DNA of 37,632 bases from Microvirga guangxiensis (GCF_900102135.1 NZ_FMVJ01000020.1:1-37632), one strand, 5' to 3'. Counted from the first letter of the stretch, positions 1 through 8,298 are shown. Made by a program: numbers and translations. Notes: a model not told the origin generated them from the sequence alone.

Positions 1-166
1 CGTATCCGGTATTAGCCCAAGTTTCCCTGGGTTATTCCAAACTGAAGGGCACGTTCCCACGCGTTACTCACCCGTCTGCCACTGACCCCGAAGGGCCCGT
101 TCGACTTGCATGTGTTAAGCCTGCCGCCAGCGTTCGTTCTGAGCCAGGATCAAACTCTCAAGTTGA
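1..166 (-). rRNA. rrs: 16S ribosomal RNA, 5' part only (gene runs off the left edge)
   Basis: The reverse complement contains the universal 16S start, with AGAGTTTGATCCTGGCTCAG followed by AACGAACGCTGGCGGCAGGC and ACATGCAAGTCGAACG. Only about the first 166 nucleotides of the gene are in the window, so the rest of the operon lies beyond position 1. The mature 5' end is placed near 166 by analogy with other 16S genes and could be a few bases off. The sequence type, with a short V1 loop and GTGCCCTTCAGTTTGGAATAAC further in, fits the Hyphomicrobiales. Confidence 0.97.
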
Positions 167-335
167 AAGATTTGATCTGACTGTCACTACACTTAAATTG
201 ACAGAGTCCATCCATCTCCAGCCTTGCGGCCGAAGCGGTGTACTCACCAAAGCATAGATCAGGTCGTTGTCTTATCTAATGACCCTAAGGTCATCGCAAG
301 GACACCGCCGCCTACGCTTCTCCTTCCTTCTTCAC

Positions 336-348
336 TTGTCAAAGAGCA
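336..348 (-). promoter_or_regulatory. rrn leader boxA antitermination element
   Basis: On the minus strand this reads TGCTCTTTGACAA, one base different from the Escherichia coli rrn boxA TGCTCTTTAACAA. It lies about 170 bases before the mature 16S 5' end and downstream of the promoter at 468-496, which is where an rRNA leader boxA is expected. In characterised bacteria this RNA element recruits NusB/NusE so that polymerase reads through Rho-dependent stops in the rRNA. The role here is inferred from sequence and position. Confidence 0.75.
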
Positions 349-467
349 AATCTCGCCTCGAAGAGACAAGAGGAGAACCCGCTGCCATCCCACCCGCTTT
401 GCAGCGCTCAGGATCGCCAGGGCCTCCAGTCCGGCGCCCCAATCCAAGGCCGCCGTCGATGAAGAGA

Positions 468-496
468 TGTTTAGCGATACTCGTTTTGAACGTCAA
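468..496 (-). promoter_or_regulatory. rRNA operon promoter (proximal)
   Basis: On the minus strand a -35 element TTGACG (491-496) and a -10-like element TAAACA (468-473) are separated by exactly 17 bases. Transcription would start near 461 and run through boxA into 16S. TTGAC as a near-invariant -35 with a loose -10 is typical of alphaproteobacterial housekeeping promoters. No other promoter of this quality lies between it and the 16S gene. Confidence 0.6.
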
Positions 497-651
497 CATC
501 TTTTTTGAAGATTTTTTGACGCTCAGAACGTCGCCCCAACAAACCTCAGCGTTCAAAGCAAACTTCATCGTTCGCAGAGATGATGCCATCTTTGCGTTTA
601 CTTAGTCTCAGATGGCTTTCGCCTTCCGAAAACTTGGATTGTCCGTCAGAG

Positions 652-749
652 GAGCCACGGGAGCTTACCATTGTCTGTCAGCCGTGGCTCGTGCCGTCGA
701 TCAGGACCTTTAGAGTTCCTGATCAGACCCAGCACCATTTTAGAGTTCC
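652..749. repeat. Cluster of short inverted and direct repeats upstream of the rRNA promoter
   Basis: Three structures lie close together. GAGCCACGG (652-660) is repeated inverted as CCGTGGCTC (682-690). GATCAGGA (699-706) is repeated inverted as TCCTGATC (717-724). TTTAGAGTTCC occurs twice in direct orientation at 709-719 and 739-749, spaced 30 bases, about three helical turns. They lie between the two candidate rrn promoters and outside any gene. They could be sites for an rRNA activator or repressor, or hairpins in a long leader. I do not recognise the motif. Confidence 0.45.
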
Positions 750-819
750 GAAGGATCTCTATCTGGTGTGATGTCTGTGACATGAAGCCTGCCTGGATCT
801 GAAATCCGGCGGGGCTGCG

Positions 820-848
820 GATATGTCGATTAGCCGACGCTTTGTCAA
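820..848 (-). promoter_or_regulatory. possible distal rRNA operon promoter
   Basis: The minus strand has a consensus -35 TTGACA (843-848), a 17-base spacer and CATATC (820-825), which matches a -10 only at its central bases. It points toward the 16S gene and sits about 90 bases beyond the 3' end of tRNA-Gly. It could be a second rrn promoter or a chance match. Nothing else in this stretch would explain it. Confidence 0.3.
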
Positions 849-967
849 CACCTCCTGATGCGGAACTCGCATTTTTCCCTCCTCATCCGGAGAGGCATGC
901 TTAATGGTTCGTAAGAACCCTACCAGGAGGGCTCGCCCTAGCCTTGATCCGTATCAAAAGGAGGAGT

Positions 968-1042
968 TGGAGCGGGCGATGGGAATCGAACCCACGACAT
1001 TCAGCTTGGGAAGCTGACGTTCTACCTCTGAACTACGCCCGC
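968..1042 (-). tRNA. tRNA-Gly (anticodon CCC)
   Basis: The minus strand folds as a full cloverleaf. The acceptor stem GCGGGCG/CGCCCGC closes, the T loop GGTTCGATTCC is canonical, and the anticodon stem TCAGC/GCTGA encloses the loop TTCCCAA with anticodon CCC. The discriminator base is T and the CCA end (968-970) is encoded. It reads GGG codons. It lies 44 bases after the dcd stop on the same strand. Confidence 0.95.
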
Positions 1043-1086
1043 GCGCCATAAGACCATATCGATCTTAGCTGCACTTCCGCAAGGGG

Positions 1087-2178
1087 TCAGCGGAAGTGCT
1101 TCGACAGTTTCAGCCCTTGAGCCTGGTAATTCGAGCCTGCGCCCGAGCCGTAAAGCACCTGGGGGCGCTCGGCCATGCGCTCGTAGACGAGGCGGCCGAC
1201 GATCTGCCCATCCTCCAGGATGAAGGGCACGTCGCGGGAGCGAACTTCGAGGACTGCGCGAGCCCCCTCCCCTCCCGCGCCGGCATGGCCAAAGCCCGGA
1301 TCGAAGAAGCCGGCGTAATGAACCCGGAACTCGCCCACGAGCGGATCGAAGGGCACCATCTCGGCCGCATAATCCGGCGGGACATGCACCGCCTCCTTGG
1401 AGGCGAGGATATAGAACTGGCCCGGGTCGAGGATCAGCGTCCTGCTGGCATCCGCATAGAGAGGCTCCCAGAAATCGGCGACTCGGCAAGAGCCCGGCTT
1501 ATCCACATCGACGAGGCCTGTATGGCGCTTCGCCCGGTAGCCGATGAGATTGTCGGAGCCGAAGCCCGCCAGATCCACGCTGACGGCAACTCCGTCCTGG
1601 ATCGAGGGCTCTGCGGAGGTCACGACCCGTTCGCGCTGGTGAAGGGCCTGGAGTTGCGCATCGCTCAGGCGCACCTGACCTTTTCTAAGCCGCAACTGGG
1701 AGAGGCGAGTGCCGGTTCTCACCAGGACCGGGAACGTGCGAGGGGAAATTTCGGCATAAAGCGGGCCGCTGTAGCCTGCGCCGATGGTGTCGAATTCCTG
1801 GCTGCGGTCGGTAATCACGCGGGTGAACACGTCGATGCGGCCCGTAGAACTCTTGGGGTTGGCCGCCGCCGACAGGTTATCCGGCAGGGACAGGCTTTCC
1901 TGCAGCTCGGCGATATAGACGCTGCCGGTCTCAAGGATTGCCCCGGCGGAGAGATCGATCTCGTGGAAGCTCAGCTGATTCAGGCGGTCCTGGACCGTAT
2001 GGCCACGACCCGGGAGGAAGCTGGCGCGCACCCGGTAGGCCCGGCGGCCGAGCCTCAGGTCGAGGCTTGCAGGCTGCACCTGGTCGGAGGCGAACGGCGT
2101 CTCCGGTTTGATCACGCCCGCTTCCGCGAGGCGCATGATGGCATCAGCCGATTGGATCCCGTCCTTCAACGCAACCAT
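1087..2178 (-). CDS. dcd: 2'-deoxycytidine 5'-triphosphate deaminase, double-length form
   Basis: This 363-residue protein is the alphaproteobacterial form of dCTP deaminase, about twice the length of the E. coli enzyme. It should convert dCTP to dUTP for thymidylate synthesis in the cytoplasm. Two Dcd/dUTPase-like halves are visible. The first has QPASLDLRLG near 35-44, NPKSSTGR at 107-114 and a GPLYAEI strand at 138-144. The second has FFDPGFGH at 281-288 and ARAVLEV at 296-302, matching the family's IDPGF...LE catalytic region. The ATG at 2178 begins MVALKDGIQS. The gene stands alone, with tRNA-Gly downstream on the same strand. I infer from family knowledge, not from a visible motif, that one half may have lost activity. 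Confidence 0.9.
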   Translation of the reverse strand: MVALKDGIQSADAIMRLAEAGVIKPETPFASDQVQPASLDLRLGRRAYRVRASFLPGRGHTVQDRLNQLSFHEIDLSAGAILETGSVYIAELQESLSLPDNLSAAANPKSSTGRIDVFTRVITDRSQEFDTIGAGYSGPLYAEISPRTFPVLVRTGTRLSQLRLRKGQVRLSDAQLQALHQRERVVTSAEPSIQDGVAVSVDLAGFGSDNLIGYRAKRHTGLVDVDKPGSCRVADFWEPLYADASRTLILDPGQFYILASKEAVHVPPDYAAEMVPFDPLVGEFRVHYAGFFDPGFGHAGAGGEGARAVLEVRSRDVPFILEDGQIVGRLVYERMAERPQVLYGSGAGSNYQAQGLKLSKHFR

Positions 2179-2510
2179 GACCTTCTTCCGGTCCCCTGCT
2201 CTATCGTGAGTGCTTTTAGCTTAGCTGTCGAAGCCATGTAACGGAATTCTCGCCGTTGCACCATTCTCATCGCTAAATGCGGACCAGACCAGCCCTGTTT
2301 CGCTTAAGGCTCTCATAAGGTTAATCCGGCCCAAGCTGGAAAGAGGCTGCGCGATCACGGTGCTGGCGTGCCCCACCCGATGCAAACGCGGTGCCTTTAT
2401 AGGGCGTATGCGTCCGAGACGGGCATGAGAGCCCATTACCATCGATTGACGCGGCCTGAAGGCCGTCCTACCACGACAGCTGATCATTCACACTTGGCCA
2501 AGGGACCACC
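2179..2510. other. Divergent dcd-apaG intergenic region with apaG promoter
   Basis: The 332-base region contains no convincing gene. An 88-codon minus-strand frame (2221-2487) has no ribosome-binding site and no recognisable product. On the plus strand TTGACG (2446-2451), a 17-base spacer and TACCAC (2469-2474) form a plausible promoter for apaG. The spacer itself is a small palindrome, CGGCC-tgaa-GGCCG (2452-2465), which could bind a regulator or be incidental. Confidence 0.45.
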
Positions 2511-2903
2511 ATGTACAAGGCCGTCACCCGCGGCATCAGCGTGACCGTGACACCCCGCTACATGCCGGAAGAGTCCTCGCCCGACGACAATCGTTATTTC
2601 TTTGCCTACACGGTCGAGATCATCAATCTGAGCTTGGAGCGTGTGCAGCTGCGCGCCCGCTATTGGCGCATCACCGACGAACAGGGACGCGTGCAGGAAG
2701 TACGCGGCGCAGGAGTGGTCGGCGAGGAGCCAATCCTCGGACCGGGCGAGAGCTACAGCTATACGAGCGGCTGCCCGCTCACGACGCCCAGCGGCACCAT
2801 GCAGGGAAGCTATGTGATGGAAACCGCGAGCGGCGAAACCTTTGACGCCGAGATCCCGGCCTTTTCACTCGACATGCCGCGCAGCAAGCGCGTGCTGCAT
2901 TGA
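2511..2903 (+). CDS. apaG: ApaG domain protein
   Basis: The 130-residue protein spans the whole ApaG family domain, an immunoglobulin-like beta fold. Recognisable parts are the N-terminal VTPRYMPEESSPDDNRYFFAYTVEI segment (written here only as a guide to residues 13-37), the RARYWRITDEQG strand, and the loop LGPGESYSYTSGCPL followed by GTMQGSY. ApaG was linked to cobalt and magnesium phenotypes in enterobacteria, but its biochemical role is unsettled. It is preceded by AAGGGACCACC. The stop is 7 bases before the argE ATG, so the two genes are probably cotranscribed. Confidence 0.93.
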   Translation: MYKAVTRGISVTVTPRYMPEESSPDDNRYFFAYTVEIINLSLERVQLRARYWRITDEQGRVQEVRGAGVVGEEPILGPGESYSYTSGCPLTTPSGTMQGSYVMETASGETFDAEIPAFSLDMPRSKRVLH

Positions 2904-2910
2904 GGTTTGT

Positions 2911-4083
2911 ATGTCTTCCAACGGTCAGCGGCTGACGCCGCTTGAAATGCTGGCGAAGCTGGTTGCGTTCGACACCGAAAGCGCGAAGTCGAACTTGGCC
3001 CTCATCGAATTCGTGGAAACCTACCTTCAGAGCTGGAACGTGCCTTATGTGCGCATCCTGAATGAAGCCGGCGACAAGGCTGCGCTCTATGCTACCGTCG
3101 GTCCGCAGGACAGGGGCGGCATCGTTCTGTCGGGCCACACGGACGTCGTGCCAGTGGCTGGGCAGAACTGGACATCGGACCCGTTCACGCTGCGTGTCGA
3201 GAATGGACGAGCCTATGGGCGCGGCGCAGTGGACATGAAGGCGTTCGATGCGCTTGCGCTTGCTCTCATCCCCGAGTTTCAGGCTGCCAATCTCCAGACG
3301 CCGATCCACATCATGCTTTCCTATGACGAGGAGACCACATGCCTTGGCGTGGTAGACACCATTCGCAAGCTCGGACATGACCTGCCACTGCCAAAGGCCG
3401 TGATTGTGGGCGAGCCGACGATGCTGGAAGTGGTGGACGCGCACAAGAGCGTCGTGACCTTCTCGACGACGGTCCATGGCTTCGAGGCGCATTCCTCCAA
3501 GCCCTATCTCGGCGCGAGCGCCGTGATGACGGCAGCGGAGATGATTGGTGAGCTCAACCGCATCGGCGACGAGATGATGGAACGCGGCGACACGAGCGGA
3601 CGCTTCGATCCCCCCTATACGACCGTGCATGTGGGTGTGATTTCGGGCGGCACCGCTCGCAATATCCTCTCGAAATCATGCACATTCCATTGGGAATTTC
3701 GCGGCCTTCCGAGCCAGGATCCGAACGAGATCCCGAATAGGCTTGAAAGGTTTGCGCAGGACGTCGCCCTGAAGCGCCTCAATCGCTTCGGCGACTTCGG
3801 GCGCATCGAGACGAAGCTGCATGCGCATGTTCCCGGTCTTGCGCCGGAGCCCGGATCCTTCGCGGAGACGCTGGCGCTTCGCCTTGCAGGAAAGAACCAT
3901 ACGCAGACAGTGCCGTTCGGAACGGAAGCCGGTCATTATCAGATGGCGGGCATTCCAACTGTCGTGTGCGGTCCCGGCTCCATCGATCAGGCGCATCAGG
4001 CGGACGAGTACATCACACTCGATCAATTGGAGGCAGGCGCGGCGTTCATGCGACGCCTGATGGCAACCTGCACTAGTTCATAG
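2911..4083 (+). CDS. argE: Acetylornithine deacetylase (ArgE, M20 family)
   Basis: The 390-residue zinc-dependent deacetylase makes ornithine from N-acetylornithine in arginine synthesis. M20 features are clear: SGHTDVV with metal ligand H76 and D78, GRGAVDMK with bridging D108, DEE at 139-141 giving the catalytic base and a ligand, and a late GTEAGHYQ segment with the last histidine. The frame stays open upstream to 2842, inside apaG. The ATG at 2911 is preferred because of the GAGG just before it and because the extra 23 residues would overlap apaG. It faces the argD-argF-hslO operon, so three arginine genes flank one convergent junction. Confidence 0.92.
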   Translation: MSSNGQRLTPLEMLAKLVAFDTESAKSNLALIEFVETYLQSWNVPYVRILNEAGDKAALYATVGPQDRGGIVLSGHTDVVPVAGQNWTSDPFTLRVENGRAYGRGAVDMKAFDALALALIPEFQAANLQTPIHIMLSYDEETTCLGVVDTIRKLGHDLPLPKAVIVGEPTMLEVVDAHKSVVTFSTTVHGFEAHSSKPYLGASAVMTAAEMIGELNRIGDEMMERGDTSGRFDPPYTTVHVGVISGGTARNILSKSCTFHWEFRGLPSQDPNEIPNRLERFAQDVALKRLNRFGDFGRIETKLHAHVPGLAPEPGSFAETLALRLAGKNHTQTVPFGTEAGHYQMAGIPTVVCGPGSIDQAHQADEYITLDQLEAGAAFMRRLMATCTSS

Positions 4084-4099
4084 GGTCCAGGCTCACGTC

Positions 4100-4120
4100 A
4101 TGGCCGCGCTTGGCGGCCAT
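4100..4120 (+). terminator. Hairpin after argE, weak terminator
   Basis: ATGGCCG (4100-4106) pairs with CGGCCAT (4114-4120) across a 7-base loop, 17 bases after the argE stop. The following sequence is only mildly T-rich, so termination could be partial. Confidence 0.4.
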
Positions 4121-4155
4121 CTACGTCTTCAAATAATTCGTGTCCCTGAAACGTC

Positions 4156-4180
4156 GATGCCCGGCACAAGGCCGGGCATC
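4156..4180 (-). terminator. Terminator hairpin after hslO
   Basis: A perfect 10-bp stem, GATGCCCGGC (4156-4165) with GCCGGGCATC (4171-4180), has a 5-base loop. It lies between the convergent hslO and argE genes. On the minus strand it is followed by GACGTTTC, which is not a strong T tract. It may serve both directions together with the hairpin at 4100. Confidence 0.5.
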
Positions 4181-4205
4181 GCAGCATGAGAACATTCGAA
4201 GTTCT

Positions 4206-5195
4206 TTACGCTTCGGTCTTCGCGATCTCGGCTTCCACTTCGGTGGGATCGAGATCGTAGAAGCGCGAGCAGAACTCGCAGGTGATGCCGATACGGCCGT
4301 TGTCGCCCACCATGTCGCGACGATCCTCCTGAGAGAAACGGCGCATCATGCCCATGATGCGTTCGTGCGAACACGTGCATTCTTCGTGCACGTGCTGCCC
4401 CTCGAACACGCGCACGCCGCGCTCGTGGAAGAGGCGATACAGCAGACGTTCGCTCGATACGGCGGGATCGATGAGCTCGTGATCTTCCACCGTTGCGAGA
4501 AGCGACTTCGCCTCGACCCAGGCGTCGTCCTCCGAAGGCATCGCCAGATCGTTGGACGCATGCCCTTCCGGGATGTCACCGGGATGAAGGTCAGCCTGGC
4601 GCATGCGCTCCGGCGAGGACGGCAGGAACTGAATCATCAGGCCACCGGCACGATACGTGTGGCGTCCATCCTCGAACTGCTCGGCAACCGCAAGGCGCAC
4701 CTGCGTGGGGATCTGCTCCGACTGACGGAAGTACTGGTGCGCGGCCTCCTCAAAGCCTTGGCCTTCAAGGGCTACGACACCCTGGTAGCGGCTGCGCTCT
4801 GTGCCCTGATCGATAGTCATGGCAAGATAGCCGCTGCCGATCAGTTCGCCCGTGCTCACCGTTCCGGACCCCAGAGCGTCGAGCTTCTCCTGGTCGAAGC
4901 GAGCCGTCGCACGCAGCTTGTTGGGGGCGTTGAAATCCACCACCACCATGTCGATGATGCCATCGGTCTTGGTTTGAAGCTGGAAGCGGCCCTCGAGCTT
5001 CAGCGATGCGCCGAGCATGACGGTGAGGGCCGCAGCCTCGCCGATTACGCGGGCGACCATGTTGGGATAACCGTGGCGGGCCAGGATCGTGTCGATAGAG
5101 GGACCCAGGCGCACCACGCGCCCGCGCACGTCGAGAGGCTCCACCGAGAACGGCAGAACGACGTCGTCATGTCCCTCGAACGAAGTTGAACTCAT
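4206..5195 (-). CDS. hslO: Hsp33 redox-regulated chaperone
   Basis: The 329-residue cytoplasmic holdase binds unfolding proteins under oxidative and heat stress. Its C-terminal redox switch is intact: CTC at residues 263-265 and CEFC at 296-299 form the four-cysteine zinc site that opens when oxidised. The N-terminal body has the family's [23 protein letters not shown] region near 52-70. The frame extends to 5219, but the ATG at 5195 is chosen because it overlaps the argF stop as ATGA. It is the last gene of argD-argF-hslO, an order common in this bacterial group. Confidence 0.95.
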   Translation of the reverse strand: MSSTSFEGHDDVVLPFSVEPLDVRGRVVRLGPSIDTILARHGYPNMVARVIGEAAALTVMLGASLKLEGRFQLQTKTDGIIDMVVVDFNAPNKLRATARFDQEKLDALGSGTVSTGELIGSGYLAMTIDQGTERSRYQGVVALEGQGFEEAAHQYFRQSEQIPTQVRLAVAEQFEDGRHTYRAGGLMIQFLPSSPERMRQADLHPGDIPEGHASNDLAMPSEDDAWVEAKSLLATVEDHELIDPAVSSERLLYRLFHERGVRVFEGQHVHEECTCSHERIMGMMRRFSQEDRRDMVGDNGRIGITCEFCSRFYDLDPTEVEAEIAKTEA

Positions 5196-6118
5196 GCGTT
5201 TGCTGCTCCAAGGCACCACGCGAGGATGCCCTTTTGTGCATGAAGCCGGTTCTCGGCTTCATCGAAAACGACGGATTGCGGACCGTCCATCACGTCATCC
5301 GTCACTTCCTCGCCGCGATGGGCCGGCAGGCAGTGCATGAAGACGGCGTTCTTGGCGGCCACGCTCATCAGCTTGCTATTGACCTGATAGGGCTTCAGCA
5401 GGTTGTGGCGGCGGAACTCGTCGTCGTCACCCATGGAAACCCAGCAATCGGTGACGATGGCGTCGGCACCTTCAGCTGCCTCGAAGGCATCGGTCGTCAC
5501 GCTGATCTCCGTTCCTTCCTTCTTGGCCCAGGACAAAAGCTCGGGTCGCGGGGCAAGTTCCGGCGGAGAAGCGATCTTCAGAGTGAAATTTAGGCGTGCC
5601 GAGGCATGAATCCAAGAGGCGAGCACGTTGTTGGCATCCCCGACCCATGCGACGGTCCGGCCTTCGATGGGGCCGTTATGCTCCTCGAAGGTCATGATAT
5701 CGGCCATGATCTGGCAGGGATGCGTCGTCTTGGTCAGGCCGTTGATCACGGGGATCGAGGCATACTGGGCGAGTTCCGTCACCATGGCATGATCGAGGGT
5801 GCGGATCATGATGGCGTCCACATAGCGAGAGAGAACCCGCGCCGTGTCGGCGATGCTCTCACCGCGGCCAAGCTGCATCTCCTTACCGGTGAGCATCAGC
5901 GTCTCACCACCAAGCTCGCGCATGCCCACATCGAAGGATACACGGGTGCGGGTGGATGGCTTGTCGAAGACCATGGCCAGGGTCTTGCCCTCGAGCGGAC
6001 GCTCCTTCGAGCGTTCCCCCCGGCGGCGTTTGGCTTTGATGTCGGAGCCCACTTTCAGGATGTACCGGATCTGGTCGCCGGAAAAATCGCTGAGATCGAG
6101 AAAGTGACGGGTGTTCAT
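5192..6118 (-). CDS. argF: Ornithine carbamoyltransferase
   Basis: The 308-residue enzyme joins ornithine and carbamoyl phosphate to make citrulline. The carbamoyl-phosphate loop STRTRVSF is at 55-62, HPCQ at 133-136, and the ornithine and catalytic cysteine segment [10 protein letters not shown] at 262-271. Length and motifs match anabolic OTCases. Its ATG overlaps the argD stop by four bases and its own stop overlaps the hslO start in the same way, implying translational coupling across the operon. Confidence 0.96.
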   Translation of the reverse strand: MNTRHFLDLSDFSGDQIRYILKVGSDIKAKRRRGERSKERPLEGKTLAMVFDKPSTRTRVSFDVGMRELGGETLMLTGKEMQLGRGESIADTARVLSRYVDAIMIRTLDHAMVTELAQYASIPVINGLTKTTHPCQIMADIMTFEEHNGPIEGRTVAWVGDANNVLASWIHASARLNFTLKIASPPELAPRPELLSWAKKEGTEISVTTDAFEAAEGADAIVTDCWVSMGDDDEFRRHNLLKPYQVNSKLMSVAAKNAVFMHCLPAHRGEEVTDDVMDGPQSVVFDEAENRLHAQKGILAWCLGAANA

Positions 6119-7323
6119 TGGGCTGCTCCCGGCTGAGCTTTCGTCGAAAGCTCAGCTTCCATGGCCGCGCAGGCGGCATCAAGACGATTAAAGGCTTCTG
6201 CAATATCCTCATCCGAGATGATGAGCGGAGGCAAAAGCCGGACCACATTGTCGCCGGCCCCGATCAGAATGATCTTCTGATTGCGCGCCGCGGTGACGAA
6301 ATCGGTATTGGGCACCAGAGTGCGCAGCCCCATCATGAGGCCCGCTCCCCGCACTTCGACAATGATGGAAGGATGCCGATCCTTAAGCTCGGCAAGACGC
6401 TGCTTGAGGAGCAGTCCCTTGCGCTCGACTTCCTTGAGGAAGCCGGGCTCCAGGATCACATCAAGCACGGCATTGCCGACCGCCATGGCGAGAGGATTGC
6501 CCCCGAAGGTGGTGCCGTGGCTTCCTGCCGTCATCCCGATCGCCGCTTCGCGGGTGGCAAGGCAGGCGCCCATCGGAAAGCCGCCCCCAATGCCCTTGGC
6601 GACGGCCATGATGTCCGGCGTCACGCCTGTCCGTTCATAAGCGAAGAGCTTGCCTGTGCGGCCGACGCCGGTCTGGATCTCGTCGAAGATCAGCATGAGG
6701 CCATGCTGGTCGCAGAGCGCGCGCAACTCCTTGAGGAAGGCATTATCCACGGAGCGAACACCGCCCTCCCCCTGGATCGGCTCGATCATCAAGGCCGCCG
6801 TCTCAGGGCCGATGATCGCCTTCAGGGCCTCCAGATCGTTAACGGGGACCTGATCGAACCCTTCGACCTTGGGGCCGAAGCCCTCGATGTATTTGGCCTG
6901 CCCACCCGCGGCGATGGTGGCCAGGGTCCGGCCATGGAAGGCGCCCTCGAAGGTGACGATACGGAAGCGCTCGGGGTGACCCTTCGCATGATGATACTTG
7001 CGGGCCATCTTGATGGCCGCTTCATTGGCCTCGGCGCCCGAGTTGGTGAAGAACACCACGTCAGCGAAGGTATTTTCCACCAGCCGCTGCGCCAGGCGCT
7101 CGCCCTCCGGGATCTGGAACAGGTTGGAGCTATGCCAGAGCTTGGAGGCCTGCTGGGTCAGCGCCTCGACCAGATGCGGATGGGCGTGGCCCAAGGCATT
7201 CACCGCGATGCCGGCCCCGAAATCCAGATATCGCTGCCCGTCTCGGCCATAGAGCCAAGGCCCCTCCCCCTTTTCGAAGGATAATTCGGCGCGCGCAAAA
7301 ACTGGCAGCAATGGCGATGTCAC
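6115..7323 (-). CDS. argD: Acetylornithine aminotransferase
   Basis: The 402-residue class III PLP enzyme interconverts N-acetylglutamate semialdehyde and N-acetylornithine. It may also act as succinyldiaminopimelate aminotransferase in lysine synthesis, as some ArgD proteins do. SGAEANEAA lies near 95-103, the PLP-contacting [14 protein letters not shown] at 211-224 with D214, and the Schiff-base lysine in [10 protein letters not shown] at K243. The start is GTG at 7323, preceded by GGCGGAGAGAG. It is the first gene of the operon, behind a promoter and hairpin-bearing leader. Confidence 0.95.
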   Translation of the reverse strand: MTSPLLPVFARAELSFEKGEGPWLYGRDGQRYLDFGAGIAVNALGHAHPHLVEALTQQASKLWHSSNLFQIPEGERLAQRLVENTFADVVFFTNSGAEANEAAIKMARKYHHAKGHPERFRIVTFEGAFHGRTLATIAAGGQAKYIEGFGPKVEGFDQVPVNDLEALKAIIGPETAALMIEPIQGEGGVRSVDNAFLKELRALCDQHGLMLIFDEIQTGVGRTGKLFAYERTGVTPDIMAVAKGIGGGFPMGACLATREAAIGMTAGSHGTTFGGNPLAMAVGNAVLDVILEPGFLKEVERKGLLLKQRLAELKDRHPSIIVEVRGAGLMMGLRTLVPNTDFVTAARNQKIILIGAGDNVVRLLPPLIISDEDIAEAFNRLDAACAAMEAELSTKAQPGAAQ

Positions 7324-7348
7324 GGGCTCTCTCCGCCTCTAGTGGAGA

Positions 7349-7379
7349 CCCAAGGTCGCACCTGGAGGTCAGCCTTGGG
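7349..7379 (-). other. Second hairpin in the argD leader
   Basis: CCCAAGG (7349-7355) is inverted as CCTTGGG (7373-7379), enclosing 17 bases that can pair partly with each other. It lies between the terminator hairpin and the argD start, about 25 bases upstream of the GTG. It has no T tract. It may be part of an alternative RNA fold. Confidence 0.4.
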
Positions 7380-7383
7380 CCTT

Positions 7384-7413
7384 AAAAAGAAAGCGCCGCC
7401 CAAGCGGGGCGGC
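7384..7413 (-). terminator. Terminator-like hairpin inside the argD leader
   Basis: On the minus strand the stem GCCGCCC/GGGCGGC (7413-7407 with 7401-7395) has a 5-base loop and is followed by GCTTTCTTTTT. This has the full look of a Rho-independent terminator. It begins only a few bases after the predicted transcription start of the argD promoter. Either it attenuates arg operon transcription or it ends a transcript arriving from further upstream. Confidence 0.65.
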
Positions 7414-7421
7414 ACGACAGG

Positions 7422-7671
7422 GATTCTAACGAGGCGCGAGACCCTGTCAATTCAAGAGAAATGAAGTGACTCATCACGGGTAAATTTTCCGCAAGGTGAG
7501 TTCCTTGGGGAAAACGACAGGGGGGTGCCAGGGACTCTTGCGCCCGAGTCCACCCATCCTGTAACTTCGGGTCAGTCGAGTACACCATTCGTGCGGCGGC
7601 TTTCACCCCAGGAGTGACCCCTCCCAACGCGGTCGGACATCAATTCTCTGTCCGCGAGGTATGTGGGATTC
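7422..7671. promoter_or_regulatory. Cluster of five GANTC motifs between argD and gcrA
   Basis: GANTC occurs at 7422-7426, 7468-7472, 7533-7537, 7546-7550 and 7667-7671. In Alphaproteobacteria this is the target of the cell-cycle DNA methylase CcrM, and GcrA is known to act at promoters with methylated GANTC. The cluster sits in the shared upstream region of gcrA and argD. This suggests, but does not show, methylation-linked control of gcrA itself. Confidence 0.5.
7423..7450 (-). promoter_or_regulatory. Strong sigma-70 type promoter upstream of argD
   Basis: The minus strand has a consensus -35 TTGACA (7445-7450), a 16-base spacer and -10 TAGAAT (7423-7428). It is among the best promoter matches in the window. 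The predicted start lies near 7416, giving a leader of about 93 bases before argD. The -10 element overlaps a GATTC (GANTC) site at 7422-7426, so methylation by a CcrM-type enzyme could influence it. Confidence 0.65.
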
Positions 7672-7712
7672 CGGGTTCATGGAAGCAGCCACGTTTGAGG
7701 CAGGTTTTAAAA

Positions 7713-8246
7713 ATGACAGATGCGGGCGCAACTTGGACGGATGAGCGGGTCGAGCTTCTCAAGAAGCTCTGGACCGATGGCTTGAGCGCGAGCCAGATCG
7801 CCGCCGAGCTCGGCAACGTGACCCGCAATGCGGTGATCGGCAAGGTCCACCGCCTGGGCCTTTCCGGCCGAGCGAAGGACGTGAAGGCCACTTCGGCAGC
7901 CCCCCGCGCCCGCAAGGTGACCCGCGCTCCCAGCGCGCCGGCTCCTATCGCACCTCAGGCCCACAACAATGTGGTCATGGCCCCTATTCCGCTTCAAGCG
8001 GTGCGGGAAGAGCCGATCATGGTTGCCGAAGAGGACGATGTGGCGATCCCCATGTCCGAGCGCGTGACCATCATGGATCTGCGCGAGTCCATGTGCCGTT
8101 GGCCCATGGGCGATCCTACGAAGCCGGAGTTCCGCTTCTGCGGCGCCCGCTCCATCACGGGCCTGCCCTATTGCACCCACCACGCCCGCATCGCCTACCA
8201 GCCCGTGGCTGATCGCAAGCGTGAGCGTAAGCTGGCCCGCGCCTGA
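7713..8246 (+). CDS. gcrA: GcrA cell cycle regulator
   Basis: The 177-residue transcription cofactor works with sigma-70 RNA polymerase at CcrM-methylated promoters. The DNA-binding start TWTDERVELLKKLW, then LSASQIAAELG and RNAVIGKVHRLGLSGR (about residues 7-52), is diagnostic of GcrA. A basic, proline- and alanine-rich linker leads to a C-terminal sigma-interacting part with MCRWPMGDP, FRFCGA and LPYCTHHARIAY. The frame is open from 7614, but homologues begin a few residues before WTDERV and the ATG at 7713 has GAGGCAGG upstream. A strong terminator follows. Confidence 0.96.
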   Translation: MTDAGATWTDERVELLKKLWTDGLSASQIAAELGNVTRNAVIGKVHRLGLSGRAKDVKATSAAPRARKVTRAPSAPAPIAPQAHNNVVMAPIPLQAVREEPIMVAEEDDVAIPMSERVTIMDLRESMCRWPMGDPTKPEFRFCGARSITGLPYCTHHARIAYQPVADRKRERKLARA

Positions 8247-8269
8247 AGCGCCGCCTAAATCTCATATAG

Positions 8270-8298
8270 AAAAGGCCCGCTGCTTCAGCGGGCCTTTT
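8270..8298. terminator. Bidirectional terminator between gcrA and phoB
   Basis: AAAAGGCCCGCT (8270-8281) and AGCGGGCCTTTT (8287-8298) form a perfect stem with a GCTTC loop. Each strand shows a T run, so it can end gcrA on the plus strand and phoB on the minus strand. Confidence 0.85.

Larger units (their letters stand above)
167..967. other. rRNA leader and upstream region without protein genes
   Basis: About 800 bases separate the 16S start from tRNA-Gly. I find the rrn leader, boxA, two candidate promoters and the repeat cluster listed separately. Close to the tRNA end there is a small hairpin, GGTTC-gtaa-GAACC at 906-919, without a T tract. The open frames of up to 112 codons here overlap on both strands, lack ribosome-binding sites and resemble no protein I know, so I treat none as a gene. 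Confidence 0.6.

Noticed and set aside
2221..2487. 88-codon minus-strand frame between dcd and apaG
   Set aside because: Covers the apaG promoter, lacks a ribosome-binding site and has a chance-like composition.
4140..5189. 349-codon plus-strand frame opposite hslO, and similar long antisense frames opposite dcd, argD, purA and pstC
   Set aside because: Each lies opposite a gene with clear catalytic motifs. Long antisense frames are expected in GC-rich genomes.
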